This document shows positions 15,926 to 24,419 of a DNA stretch of 64,000 nucleotides, piece by piece. This DNA is from Sulfurimonas crateris (GTDB lineage: Bacteria > Campylobacterota > Campylobacteria > Campylobacterales > Sulfurimonadaceae), in contig NZ_SZPX01000004.1 of the NCBI RefSeq assembly GCF_005217605.1, positions 1 to 64,000 on the forward strand. The letters run 5' to 3'. The position numbers and the translations under genes were made by a program. The notes below the pieces were generated by a model. It was not told the DNA's origin. It ran no database searches and saw only the letters and a program-made list of their open reading frames with translations. The stretch's first letter is position 1, and every line of letters begins with the position of its first letter.

Positions 15926-16828
15926 ATGAAAAACATAGAAAAACTGATCGAGCCGCTAAATCTTATCTACTATGAGTATGAAAAAAGTTCAAACTCTTTT
16001 ATACTTGATAGAAACTACTCAAATGAGCATATTTTTGAGGAGCTGATAAAGATAACCTATCTGCTGAGCAAAAATAACATCAATTTTTTTGTCGATGAAA
16101 AAAAATCACTTGTATTAAATGCAAAAGACTCAATTTTTTTAAAAATAAAAAGATATATAGCATCATTTTTTGAAAATATCAAAAACAGCTCTTTAAATAT
16201 CTACGTACTAAACGACAAAAATGTCAAATGGGCAAAAAATCTGCCCGTAATCAAGATAGAGACCACAAAAGTTGACTTTGACTTTTCAAAATATGATGCC
16301 ATTATCTTTACATCTAAAAATGCGATCTACTCCTTAAACTCATACAATCAAGAGTGGATAAAAAAGCCCATCTACGCGATAGCGCCGCAGACCGCAAAAG
16401 TAGCAAGTAATCTTGGAGCAAAGATAAAGTTTGTAAGTAAAGAGAAGCATGGAGATGAGTTTGCAAAAGAGCTGGTTCCTCTATTAAAAAACAAAAAAGT
16501 GCTCTATATCAGAGGCTCAAAGGTCGTTACAAACCTTGTAGAGACCCTGAACTCAAACGGAGCGATCTGTGATGAAACTATTGTGTACGAAACGGTATGC
16601 GTAGAGTTTAAAAAGAAGATAAAGCTTCCAAAAAACTCCGTAATTATCTTCTCTTCACCCTCTACTATAGAGTGTTTTTTAAAAAATTCACAGTGGGATG
16701 ATAGCTACAGAGCTGTCTCAATAGGTCACACTACAGAAAAATACTTTCCACCCTATATAACTCCCTATGTGTCTGAGACAACATCCCTAGACTCATGTGT
16801 CAAAAAAGCGATCGAACTTAGCCGCTAA
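15926..16828 (+). CDS. hemD: Uroporphyrinogen-III synthase with an N-terminal extension
   Basis: Residues about 92-300 are a HemD fold: IYVLND start, FTSKNAI, APQTAK, the hinge strand KVLYIRGSK, then IIFSSPSTIECF, SIGHTTEKYF and a final SETTSLDSCVKKAIEL. HemD closes hydroxymethylbilane into uroporphyrinogen III. The first ~90 residues are extra: Lys/Asn-rich, with no Met to serve as an alternative start, and unknown to me. No strong ribosome binding site precedes ATG 15926. Typical HemD is about 210-260 residues, against 300 here. Confidence 0.8.
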   Translation: MKNIEKLIEPLNLIYYEYEKSSNSFILDRNYSNEHIFEELIKITYLLSKNNINFFVDEKKSLVLNAKDSIFLKIKRYIASFFENIKNSSLNIYVLNDKNVKWAKNLPVIKIETTKVDFDFSKYDAIIFTSKNAIYSLNSYNQEWIKKPIYAIAPQTAKVASNLGAKIKFVSKEKHGDEFAKELVPLLKNKKVLYIRGSKVVTNLVETLNSNGAICDETIVYETVCVEFKKKIKLPKNSVIIFSSPSTIECFLKNSQWDDSYRAVSIGHTTEKYFPPYITPYVSETTSLDSCVKKAIELSR

Positions 16829-16868
16829 AACTCTTCTAAGCATTTGGTTTTCATTGGATATAGAGCTG

Positions 16869-16874
16869 TATAAT
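16869..16874 (+). promoter_or_regulatory. Promoter of the Spy-like gene
   Basis: TATAAT preceded by CTG lies 32 bases before the ATG at 16906; AAAGGGG at 16893-16899 is the ribosome binding site. Confidence 0.5.
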
Positions 16875-16905
16875 GAACGCCTACTTAATTTAAAGGGGAA
16901 TTTAT

Positions 16906-17439
16906 ATGAATTCAATTATCAACGTAACAAAGGTCTCACTACTCTCTTTGGTGCTTAACACTACGCTATCTGCAGAGCCGAATCTACCTCTGCCGATACA
17001 AGACGCTATTAAAATGGAAAAACTTGCAGGTCCTGCGGGAGCGTTCGTAGCAAAAGAGAACTTTCCAAAGGATTACTTTTTAGTCACTAAAAATCTTCCG
17101 TTTCTGGTAGGAATGACGCTTTATGATCCATCCAGTTCAAACCTAGAGCTCTCACAAGAGCAGATCGATGCCATACTTAAGATAAAGACTGAGCTGATGG
17201 CGGATGCTGCACAAAAAGCTCTGGTTATTAAAAAGCTTGAACTTGAACTTATGCAAAAGGTCTCTTTTAAGCACAAAACTCCGCCGATGAGCGAGTTATA
17301 TCCGAGTGTCGATGAGATAGCTAAACTAAGAGCCGAGCTTACTAAAATACATCTGGGTTGTATCGAGAAGGTAAAAGCGGTGCTCACACCTGAGCAGTTT
17401 GAAGAGATGCTCGACTACGGAGTAGTAAATATGTTCTAA
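16906..17439 (+). CDS. Periplasmic Spy/CpxP-like helical protein
   Basis: 177 residues with a signal peptide (about residues 1-23, ending LSAEP). The mature part is helical, with two LTxEQ-like repeats: LSQEQIDAILKIK in the middle and LTPEQFEEML near the end, the mark of Spy/CpxP-type periplasmic chaperones or metal sensors. A single Cys lies in HLGCIEKV. It stands alone between hemD and the convergent Hsp20 genes. The family call rests on the repeat motif and helicity and is moderate. Confidence 0.6.
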   Translation: MNSIINVTKVSLLSLVLNTTLSAEPNLPLPIQDAIKMEKLAGPAGAFVAKENFPKDYFLVTKNLPFLVGMTLYDPSSSNLELSQEQIDAILKIKTELMADAAQKALVIKKLELELMQKVSFKHKTPPMSELYPSVDEIAKLRAELTKIHLGCIEKVKAVLTPEQFEEMLDYGVVNMF

Positions 17440-17465
17440 AGCTACTCGCCTCTTGGCGAGAAGCT
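17440..17465. terminator. Bidirectional hairpin between the Spy-like gene and hsp20
   Basis: CTCGCC (17445-17450) pairs with GGCGAG (17455-17460) around TCTT, flanked by AGCT on both sides that can extend the stem across one mismatch. It separates two convergent genes. No long T-run follows on the plus strand. Confidence 0.6.
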
Positions 17466-17474
17466 CTAAAACTG

Positions 17475-17903
17475 CTATTTTATAGAAATCTTTTTAGCCT
17501 TTTTAGACTCAGCTTTCTCAAGCGTGATATACAATCTTCCGTTCTCATATTTTGCATCTATACTCTCTCTGTTAATATTGTCTGAGAGTGCAAAACTTCT
17601 GCTAAACATACCAAAACTCGACTCGCAAAGATAGTAGTCATCCGCTTTTGTCTCGTTCTTATATCTTCTTTGTGCATTAATAGTTAAGTGATCGTCTTCC
17701 ATCTTGATATCTATATCCTCTTTTTTAATGCCCGGAAGGTCTATCTCAATACTAAAGGTATCATCAGGATGTTTTGCCAAGTTTGCGAAAGGGAGATGAC
17801 GCGCCACGTTGTCAAACGTATCTTTTACGACCTCTAAACCTTTTTCTACTTTTTCTTCGACTTTATCAGCCAGTTTCTTAGATGTTTTTACAATATCCAT
17901 CAT
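17475..17903 (-). CDS. Hsp20/alpha-crystallin small heat shock protein (second of pair)
   Basis: 142 residues. The alpha-crystallin domain spans about 45-142: FSIEIDLPGIKKEDIDIKME, a central LTINAQRRYK strand, and GRLYITLEKAE. The N-terminal arm is Lys/Val-rich (KLADKVEEKVEKGLEVVK) and lacks the aromatic oligomerisation residues usual there; the C-terminal IxI motif is only weakly present (KKISIK). It lies nine bases after the other hsp20 gene, so they form an operon. These are ATP-independent holdases that may co-assemble. Confidence 0.93.
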   Translation of the reverse strand: MMDIVKTSKKLADKVEEKVEKGLEVVKDTFDNVARHLPFANLAKHPDDTFSIEIDLPGIKKEDIDIKMEDDHLTINAQRRYKNETKADDYYLCESSFGMFSRSFALSDNINRESIDAKYENGRLYITLEKAESKKAKKISIK

Positions 17904-17912
17904 AGCATCCTG

Positions 17913-18359
17913 TTACTTTATCTCGATCTTTTTAGCAGAGCTCTTCTCTATCTGAAGCTTCGGGATAACGACTTCTAAAACGCCGTCTTCACACGCCGCT
18001 CTTATATTTTCGGTATCTACTTTATCAGGCAGAGTAAAACTTCTTTGAAACTTTCCGTAACTGCTCTCCACTCTGTAGTACTCCTCCTCTTTGACCTCAC
18101 TCTTTGTCTCTCTTTTACCCGAAACCGTAAGAACATTGTTCTGTACGTTTATCTCAATATCCTCTTTTTTGACACCCGGCAGATCAACATCCACATGGTA
18201 AGCGTCCTTGCCTTCTCTTGTGTTTACGGCAGGCTTGAAATCTGCCAACGCACCGTCATTCACATTCTCGTCCAAAGAGCTTAAAAAATCATTGAAAAAA
18301 TCAATGCCTCTTTTTCTTTTATATGCCTCTGCGGGACTTAAATATCTTGAAATTAACAT
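17913..18359 (-). CDS. Hsp20/alpha-crystallin small heat shock protein (first of pair)
   Basis: 148 residues from ATG 18359, chosen because AAGGAG sits at 18365-18371 on the minus strand; an upstream in-frame start would swallow that site. The N-terminal arm has FFNDFLSSLDENV, and the crystallin domain runs from about 48 (YHVDVDLPGVKKEDIEINV, then LTVSGKRETK and FQRSFTLPDKVD). Conserved GVLEVVIPK is near the end, and the tail SSAKKIEIK supplies an IxI-like motif. It is first in a two-gene operon downstream of a Crp/Fnr regulator gene. Confidence 0.95.
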   Translation of the reverse strand: MLISRYLSPAEAYKRKRGIDFFNDFLSSLDENVNDGALADFKPAVNTREGKDAYHVDVDLPGVKKEDIEINVQNNVLTVSGKRETKSEVKEEEYYRVESSYGKFQRSFTLPDKVDTENIRAACEDGVLEVVIPKLQIEKSSAKKIEIK

Positions 18360-18416
18360 AATAAACTCCTTTTTTAAAATTAGCAAAATGGTATAAAAAT
18401 ATTTAAAACGCTTTTG

Positions 18417-19112
18417 CTACTTAGGTAGCATTTTGTCAGTTTTTTCAAGAAGTTTTTGCAGATTTATAACTTTTATGTTTTTTCTCTCCGTCTGAATGAT
18501 CTTCTCCTGTTTTAGCTGTTTTATGGCTCTCTCTACTACATGTCTTACGGTGCCTAAAAGTTTGGATATTTCGCTGTTTGAGAGGTTTTGAAGAAGTTTG
18601 TATTTAAAAGTGCTATGTGGGTTTATATTTTCTAGCAGCAGATGCATAAGTCTCTCTTTTACGTCATAAAGCGAAAGCTCGCTTGCCAAAGTCTCTACGT
18701 GCCTCATTTTGGCAGCCAGATATGGGAAAAAAAGCTCTTTAAATGTAGAGTTGTTCTCTATCCAGTACCTAACTTTTTCAATGGGGAGCTGAAGCAATCT
18801 GCAATCTTCGAGTACCTCATATACGACCTCGTGCGGCTTCTCATCCAAAAGAGATATAACATCGAACATATCACCTCTTTTGTAGACAAAAATAGTCTGC
18901 TCTTTGGCGTTGTCAAGATTTATCTGGTATGTCTTTACTCTGCCCTCAATAACTATATAGAAGTGCTTTAAGAAATCATCGACAGAGAACGGAGATGCCC
19001 CTTTTGCGTAACTAAGCGTCTTAGAGTAGTGATAAAACTCTGCTTCAAACTCTTTGTCAACATCATGAAGCATCTCTATATCATAAGCTCTTGTTTTCAC
19101 ATTTCCATCCAT
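18417..19112 (-). CDS. Crp/Fnr-family transcriptional regulator
   Basis: 231 residues. Residues about 25-130 form a cyclic-nucleotide-binding-like beta roll (HFYIVIEGRVKTYQ, FVYKRGDMFDVISLL), followed by a dimer helix and a C-terminal winged helix with LSNSEISKLLGTVRHVVERAIKQL. There is no N-terminal Cys cluster, so it is not a classical FNR iron-sulfur sensor; ligand contacts of CAP are not evident either. It lies 57 bases ahead of hsp20 in the same direction and may regulate it, or respond to redox or NO as in relatives; both are guesses. Confidence 0.85.
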   Translation of the reverse strand: MDGNVKTRAYDIEMLHDVDKEFEAEFYHYSKTLSYAKGASPFSVDDFLKHFYIVIEGRVKTYQINLDNAKEQTIFVYKRGDMFDVISLLDEKPHEVVYEVLEDCRLLQLPIEKVRYWIENNSTFKELFFPYLAAKMRHVETLASELSLYDVKERLMHLLLENINPHSTFKYKLLQNLSNSEISKLLGTVRHVVERAIKQLKQEKIIQTERKNIKVINLQKLLEKTDKMLPK

Positions 19113-19198
19113 TACTTTTAAATAAATTATTCCTCATAGACTTATTTCATAATACCATGCATTTTTCAGAGGATAAAATGCAAAGAAGCTGTTTCAGC

Positions 19199-19960
19199 CT
19201 ACTCTTTCAAATTCCCTTTAAAAAGCTTGCTAAAGTCAGTCGGAAATGGAAAAACAATTGTATTTGTCTTATCACTTGAGATGTCACTCATAGTTTGAAG
19301 GTAACGCAGCTGAATACCAAGATCATTTTCACTTAGCTTCTGAGCCGCTAAAAGCAGGTTTTCACTCGCTTCGACCTCTCCCTTAGCATTGATTACCTTT
19401 GCACGGCGTTCACGCTCTGCCTCCGCCTGTTTTGCGATGGCACGAACCATACTCTCATCAAGGTCGATATGCTTGATCTCTACATTTGATATTTTAATAC
19501 CCCATGCATCCGTCTGCTTATCCAAGATCTCTTGAATATCGTGGTTGAGTCTTTCTCTCTCGGCAAGCATCTCATCTAGCTCATGTCCGCCTAAAACCGA
19601 ACGCAGAGTAGTCTGTGCAAGCTGGCTTGTCGCATCGTAAAAATCTTCAACCTGAATAATCGCTTTTTGCGGGTCTATAACGCGAAAATAGACGACGGCG
19701 TTTACATGAACGGAGACATTATCGTGAGATATAACATCCTGTGTCGGCACGTCCAAAACGATAGTACGAAGATCTACCCTTACCATCTGCTGGATAAAAG
19801 GGATCAAAATAATAAGTCCCGGTCCTTTTATGCCCGTAAATCTACCCAGCGTAAAGACGACCGCTCTTTGATACTCTCGCAGTATGCGTATAGCCGCAGC
19901 TAAAAATATGACTAAAAAGATCACCACGTACAGTATGGTTATATTTATATCGAAAAACAT
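19199..19960 (-). CDS. Slipin/stomatin SPFH-domain membrane protein
   Basis: 253 residues. An N-terminal membrane segment (about 8-27) is followed by an SPFH/Band 7 domain starting [14 protein letters not shown], with [12 protein letters not shown] and the conserved AERERLN. A helical region with [19 protein letters not shown] comes next, then a hydrophobic tail. Slipins form membrane-bound oligomers and are usually encoded with an NfeD protease that cleaves their tail; the nfeD gene is three bases upstream here. The pair probably has a membrane-organising or protein-quality role. Confidence 0.93.
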   Translation of the reverse strand: MFFDINITILYVVIFLVIFLAAAIRILREYQRAVVFTLGRFTGIKGPGLIILIPFIQQMVRVDLRTIVLDVPTQDVISHDNVSVHVNAVVYFRVIDPQKAIIQVEDFYDATSQLAQTTLRSVLGGHELDEMLAERERLNHDIQEILDKQTDAWGIKISNVEIKHIDLDESMVRAIAKQAEAERERRAKVINAKGEVEASENLLLAAQKLSENDLGIQLRYLQTMSDISSDKTNTIVFPFPTDFSKLFKGNLKE

Positions 19961-19963
19961 TTT

Positions 19964-21262
19964 CTACTCCTTAATTGGTTTTGGTATAACTTTTAAGACG
20001 AGCCCAGAGAGCTCGACAACTTCGACATCTTGACCTATAGAGAGTTTACTATCGCTTACCGCACTCCAAGTCTCTCCGTGGCAGTGCACCAGATACCCAT
20101 CTTCCCTGACATCAACGACTTTAGCCGCTGCTCCTATCATCTCATCTGCGCCCGAGACGACCTTAGCAGACCTTGAACTCAAAAATAATTTTATCACCAA
20201 TAGAAAAAAAACGAGACTGCTCAGAGTAAAAGCGATGATCAGAGGGATGGAAACGCTTTGCCCAAGAGTGTCGGCATCAAAGAGCAAAAGTGAGCCAAAA
20301 GCAAAAGCTATAACTCCTCCTACGCCCAAGATGCCGAACCCAGCAACAAAAACCTCGGCAACCATTAAAGCGATACCAAGCAAAATAAGCAGCAGTCCCG
20401 CATAATCAAAAGGTATCATATTGAGCGCATACATGGCTATTACCCCGGAAATAACTCCTGTAACTCCAGGAAATATTGAACCAGGATTCATCAACTCAAA
20501 AAAGATGCCGTATATTGCCAAAAGAAGTAAGATGTAAGCTATATTTGGATTTGTGATCGTAGATAAAAATCGGCTTTTCCAGCTTGGCTCAAAACTCTGC
20601 AAGGTTGCATTTTTAGTATTTAGAGTTACGCTTTTACCCGATATAACAACGCTTCTGGCATCAAGTTTTTCTAATAGCTCTTCTCTATTTTGGGCGATGA
20701 GATCAATTACGCCGAACGCAACAGCATCGCTTGCGGAGATACTTTTAGCCTCCTCAACAGCCGAGAGTGCCCATGAGATATTACGGTCATTTAACTCAGC
20801 CAAACTCTTGATGTAAGCAACAGCATCATTTGTCACTTTCTTCTCCAGAGTACTCACGGCACTGCCGTTTGCGTCCGCATTTGGTGTGGGCATAAGACTT
20901 ACTGGAGTTGCCGCACCAAGATTTGTTCCCGGCGACATAGCCGCAATATGCGAAGCGTAAAGAAGATAAGTACCTGCACTTGCCGCGTGAGCACCTTTTG
21001 GATAAACGTATGTAACTACAGGAATGGGGCTGTTCGTAATGCTTTGTATCATCTCCCGCATCGAGCTTGACAAGCCTCCTGGAGTATCCAACTCAATGAG
21101 TAGAATCTGAGCATTTTTCTCTTTTGCAAATATCATGCCCTCTTTTAGATACTCGCTGCTGGCAGGTCCAATGGCACCCTTTATCTCAAGCTTAACTACA
21201 AGCGAGTTGTCCGCGAAAAGAGGCAAAAATGTCAAAAGCAGAAGAAAAAATAAACGTATCAT
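19964..21262 (-). CDS. NfeD-family membrane serine protease (long form)
   Basis: 432 residues: signal peptide (1-17), a ClpP-like protease domain (about 20-220), four to five membrane helices (240-350), and a C-terminal OB-fold (about 370-432). The catalytic Ser95 is in AHAASAGTYLL and the Lys is probably Lys142 in EKKVTNDAVAY, a Ser/Lys dyad as in the 1510-N type that cleaves stomatin. LIELDTPGGL and SPGTNLGAA are conserved. It is co-transcribed with the slipin gene that follows. Confidence 0.92.
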   Translation of the reverse strand: MIRLFFLLLLTFLPLFADNSLVVKLEIKGAIGPASSEYLKEGMIFAKEKNAQILLIELDTPGGLSSSMREMIQSITNSPIPVVTYVYPKGAHAASAGTYLLYASHIAAMSPGTNLGAATPVSLMPTPNADANGSAVSTLEKKVTNDAVAYIKSLAELNDRNISWALSAVEEAKSISASDAVAFGVIDLIAQNREELLEKLDARSVVISGKSVTLNTKNATLQSFEPSWKSRFLSTITNPNIAYILLLLAIYGIFFELMNPGSIFPGVTGVISGVIAMYALNMIPFDYAGLLLILLGIALMVAEVFVAGFGILGVGGVIAFAFGSLLLFDADTLGQSVSIPLIIAFTLSSLVFFLLVIKLFLSSRSAKVVSGADEMIGAAAKVVDVREDGYLVHCHGETWSAVSDSKLSIGQDVEVVELSGLVLKVIPKPIKE

Positions 21263-21343
21263 ATTAACCGCCTTACTGGTTTAAAATAACGCTAAAGTAT
21301 AATCAATGATAACTAAGAAGCGTTATCAAGTCAATAGATCACC

Positions 21344-22369
21344 TTAGCTCCATACACCTTCAAGCATATAGCCGCAATGCGGGCATCTGCCCTCTTCATC
21401 AAGATCGTTTGTCACGAACTGCCCTATATTACCGCTTCTATCGATCACTCTGTTTTTGCAGTTTGGACAGTATGTCGATTCATGATCTTCATTATCTATA
21501 TTGCCGACGTAGATGTATTTCAGACCCTCCTCCTGCCCTATTTTATAAGCGCGCAGAAGCGTAGATTCAGGAGTACGGGCAACATCAAGCATCTTGTATG
21601 TAGGATGAAATGCCGAGAGATGCCACGGGATGGAGGTGTCAAGCTCCGCTATAAACTTTGCTATGCCTCTTATCTCTTCATCAGAATCATTCTTGCCCGG
21701 AATCAGAAGCGTTGTTATCTCTATCCATATCCCCTTTTCGTGGGCATACTTAACGGCTTCAAGAACAGGCTTTAGTCTTGCACCGCAGATCTCTTTGTAA
21801 AACTCATCAGAAAAGCTCTTGATATCTATATTCATACCGTCTATATATGGTGCTAGCAGGTCTATTGCCTTTCGCGTCTCATAACCGCTTGTTACATATA
21901 TATTTTTCAATCCCCGCTCATGTGCGAGTTTTGCCGTATCGTAGGTGTACTCAAAGAAGACTATCGGCTCATTGTAGGTATAGGCTATGGATTTGCAGAC
22001 ATTATCTACTGCCGCCTCGACGATGCTCTGGGGCGGAAATTCACGGCCGACTATCTTGTGTTCATGCTCTTTTGGGTATTGCGATATATCATAGTTTTGA
22101 CAAAACTTGCAGGAGAAGTTGCATCCTACCGTTCCGATAGAGAATACTCTTGTTTTTGGCAGAAAATGAAACATCGGTTTTTTCTCGACGGGATCAATAT
22201 TGACAGCCGCTGCAAGCCCGTAAACAAGAAGCCTAAGCTCACCATCTTCTACACGTCTGACTCCGCATATACCGTATTCACCCTCATCAAGCTTGCACGC
22301 CTGCGCGCACGCTTGACACAACACTTTTCCGCTATCGAGTTTTTTACTTAACCATGCTATATGTGACAT
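21344..22369 (-). CDS. amrS: AmmeMemoRadiSam-system radical SAM enzyme
   Basis: 341 residues. The radical SAM CxxxCxxC is Cys83, Cys87 and Cys90 in GCNFSCKFCQNY. An N-terminal Cys set (CQACAQAC, then YGICGVR) precedes it, and a C-terminal zinc ribbon (CPNC and CPHCG) follows; these are family features. AmrS is normally grouped with Memo and AMMECR1 proteins, but neither lies in the window. Its substrate is unknown. The next gene downstream is on the same strand, pcm being just upstream. Confidence 0.9.
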   Translation of the reverse strand: MSHIAWLSKKLDSGKVLCQACAQACKLDEGEYGICGVRRVEDGELRLLVYGLAAAVNIDPVEKKPMFHFLPKTRVFSIGTVGCNFSCKFCQNYDISQYPKEHEHKIVGREFPPQSIVEAAVDNVCKSIAYTYNEPIVFFEYTYDTAKLAHERGLKNIYVTSGYETRKAIDLLAPYIDGMNIDIKSFSDEFYKEICGARLKPVLEAVKYAHEKGIWIEITTLLIPGKNDSDEEIRGIAKFIAELDTSIPWHLSAFHPTYKMLDVARTPESTLLRAYKIGQEEGLKYIYVGNIDNEDHESTYCPNCKNRVIDRSGNIGQFVTNDLDEEGRCPHCGYMLEGVWS

Positions 22370-22404
22370 TTTTGACTCCTCAATTTTATTTCATAAAAAA
22401 CGCC

Positions 22405-23013
22405 TTAGTAGATCAGCGGAACAAACGTAAATCCGTAGTGCTCTTTTACGTCAAAACCCTCCTCTTTTTTAACGATTTCAAAAACGGAATTTTGGATCGG
22501 GATAACAAGTTTTCCTCCGACCTTTAACTGTTTTACAAGCTCATGGGGAAGCTCATCCGCCGCAGCCGATACCAATATTCGGTCAAACTTCTCCCCCTCA
22601 ATGCCTAGCTTATCTCCTGAGTGAACTATCTTTTCATTTTTAAAATCATACTTTTTTAGATTTTCTCTTCCAAACTCTACGAGCTCGCTTACTCTCTCAA
22701 CACCGGTCACAGAGCCACTACTCCCTGCAATATACGCCAAAAGCGCGGTCGTCCAGCCTGAGCCGCTTCCTATATCTAAGATCTTGTCTCCCTCTCTTGG
22801 CGAGAGCATCTCAAGCATCATTGCCACAGTTCTCGGCTGAGATATCGTCTGTCCACGACCTATGCCAAGAGGATGATCCTCGTAGATGTCAAAAGCTCTA
22901 CTATCAGCCACAAAATCGGCTCTATCGACACTTCTAAAGGCTTCTATGATCTTTTTAGTGCGAAGCGCGCCGATATCTACAAGATAATCTACCATCACAC
23001 TGTTTGAATACAT
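22405..23013 (-). CDS. pcm: Protein-L-isoaspartate O-methyltransferase
   Basis: 202 residues. The Pcm N-terminal region has DRADFVADSRAFDIYEDHPLGIGRGQTISQP, split here as DRADFV and IGRGQTISQP, which positions the isoaspartyl substrate. SAM motif I is ILDIGSGSGWTTALLA (about 96-111). The enzyme methylates damaged aspartyl residues to start their repair. AAGGAG stands about ten bases before ATG 23013. Location among chaperone and protease genes suits a protein-maintenance role. Confidence 0.93.
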   Translation of the reverse strand: MYSNSVMVDYLVDIGALRTKKIIEAFRSVDRADFVADSRAFDIYEDHPLGIGRGQTISQPRTVAMMLEMLSPREGDKILDIGSGSGWTTALLAYIAGSSGSVTGVERVSELVEFGRENLKKYDFKNEKIVHSGDKLGIEGEKFDRILVSAAADELPHELVKQLKVGGKLVIPIQNSVFEIVKKEEGFDVKEHYGFTFVPLIY

Positions 23014-23025
23014 ATCCGTCTCTCC

Positions 23026-24135
23026 TTACAAAAGTGACTCAAGAGCCCTGAACTCAAAATCGTGAACCTCTGCAACGGCGCGGTTTGTAAGAGCTCCCTT
23101 AAAAACATTGACTCCAAGTGCTAGGGCGGGATCATTTTTTATGGCATCTATCGCTCCCTTATCTGAGAGCTTTCTAACATAAGATATTGTTGCGTTCGAG
23201 AGCGCTACGCTTGATGTTTTGGGGTAAGCTCCGGGCATATTTGCCACGCAGTAGTGCACTACTCCCTCCTCTATAAAGGTCGGATCACTGTGTGTTGTAG
23301 GTCTTGAAACCTCGGATATACCACCCTGATCTATAGTGATATCTACAACCACGCAGCCTCTTTTCATCTCTTTTAATATCTCACGCGTTATAAACTTCGG
23401 CGTTGCCGCGCCTCCGTGAACAAGTACGGCACCTACGACCATATCAGACTCTTTTATAGCCTCTAAAAAGGCATCTTGGGAGTATAAAAGAGTTTTGACA
23501 TGAGGGAGCTCTTTTTTCAACTCTTCAAGCTTTGGCGAGGTTCTATTGATGACCGTCACATCTGCACCCATTCCGTAAGCTATCTTAGCAGCGTTAAATC
23601 CGGCATTACCCGCTCCTACTACTAAAACCTTTGCACTCGGCACTCCATCAGAACCACATATCAAAACTCCCTCGCCTCCTCTGTAGCGGCTTAGATGATA
23701 AGCTCCGACAATCGGCGCCATACTCCCTGCTATCTCGCTCATCGGCTTTAAAAGCGGAAGCTCTCTGCCAAGAGCAACAGTCTCATAGGCTATAGCGCAA
23801 ACTCTCTTTTGCATTAAAACTGCGGTAAGCTCTTTTGCGGGGGCTAGATGAAGATAACAAAAGAGCGTATGCTTCTCATTTAACAGCTCATACTCTGATG
23901 ACTGCGGCTCTTTGACCTTTACTATCAAGGCAGCTTTTTCATAAAGCTCTTTTGCCGAAAAAACTATTTTTGCGCCGACATCCGCATATTGACTATCGCT
24001 AAAACCGCTTCCCTCTCCCGCCGCAGTCTCAATGAACACCTCATGCCCGTCACCTACTAACAAAGCAATGTTTGAAGGCGTTAGAGCGATGCGAAACTCG
24101 TCACTCTTTACCTCTTTTGGAACTCCGATAACCAT
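23026..24135 (-). CDS. ald: Alanine dehydrogenase
   Basis: 369 residues. The N-terminal substrate region MVIGVPKEVKSDEFRIALTP carries the conserved Lys/Arg/Glu of alanine and lysine-forming dehydrogenases. The catalytic His is in CYLHLAPA (near 95), and the NAD-binding loop reads VVGAGNAGFNAAKIA (about 171-185). It interconverts L-alanine with pyruvate, ammonium and NADH. It starts at ATG 24135 and shares the strand with the J-domain gene 11 bases upstream. Confidence 0.95.
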   Translation of the reverse strand: MVIGVPKEVKSDEFRIALTPSNIALLVGDGHEVFIETAAGEGSGFSDSQYADVGAKIVFSAKELYEKAALIVKVKEPQSSEYELLNEKHTLFCYLHLAPAKELTAVLMQKRVCAIAYETVALGRELPLLKPMSEIAGSMAPIVGAYHLSRYRGGEGVLICGSDGVPSAKVLVVGAGNAGFNAAKIAYGMGADVTVINRTSPKLEELKKELPHVKTLLYSQDAFLEAIKESDMVVGAVLVHGGAATPKFITREILKEMKRGCVVVDITIDQGGISEVSRPTTHSDPTFIEEGVVHYCVANMPGAYPKTSSVALSNATISYVRKLSDKGAIDAIKNDPALALGVNVFKGALTNRAVAEVHDFEFRALESLL

Positions 24136-24146
24136 ACTTTTGCTCC

Positions 24147-24419
24147 TTAAAAATTATAAAACCAATCCTTTGATTTTCTCGAGAATGGATTTTGCGCGTA
24201 AAACTCATCTTCATCAAATGAGAATCTGTAGTTTTGTATATACTCATTTACCAGTTTATACGCCTCGTTTATCTCTTTGAACTTTTTTGCGTCACCCTCT
24301 GGCATATCAGGATGGTGTATCTTTGATAGTTTGAGGTATTTGTCTTTTAGCTCAGCTTGCGTTATGCGCGTCACAATATCCAATGTCTCAAGAGCCTTTT
24401 GCAGTTTTTCATACGTCAT
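24147..24419 (-). CDS. Short J-domain (DnaJ-like) protein
   Basis: 90 residues made almost only of a J domain, with the Hsp70-stimulating HPD at 36-38 (KIHHPDMP), helix II KDKYLKLSKI and helix III FKEINEAYKLV. A Phe/Asp-rich tail follows, without zinc finger or substrate domain. It is a co-chaperone that would stimulate DnaK on specific clients. The start ATG 24419 overlaps the stop of the glycerophosphodiesterase gene by four bases. Confidence 0.92.
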   Translation of the reverse strand: MTYEKLQKALETLDIVTRITQAELKDKYLKLSKIHHPDMPEGDAKKFKEINEAYKLVNEYIQNYRFSFDEDEFYAQNPFSRKSKDWFYNF

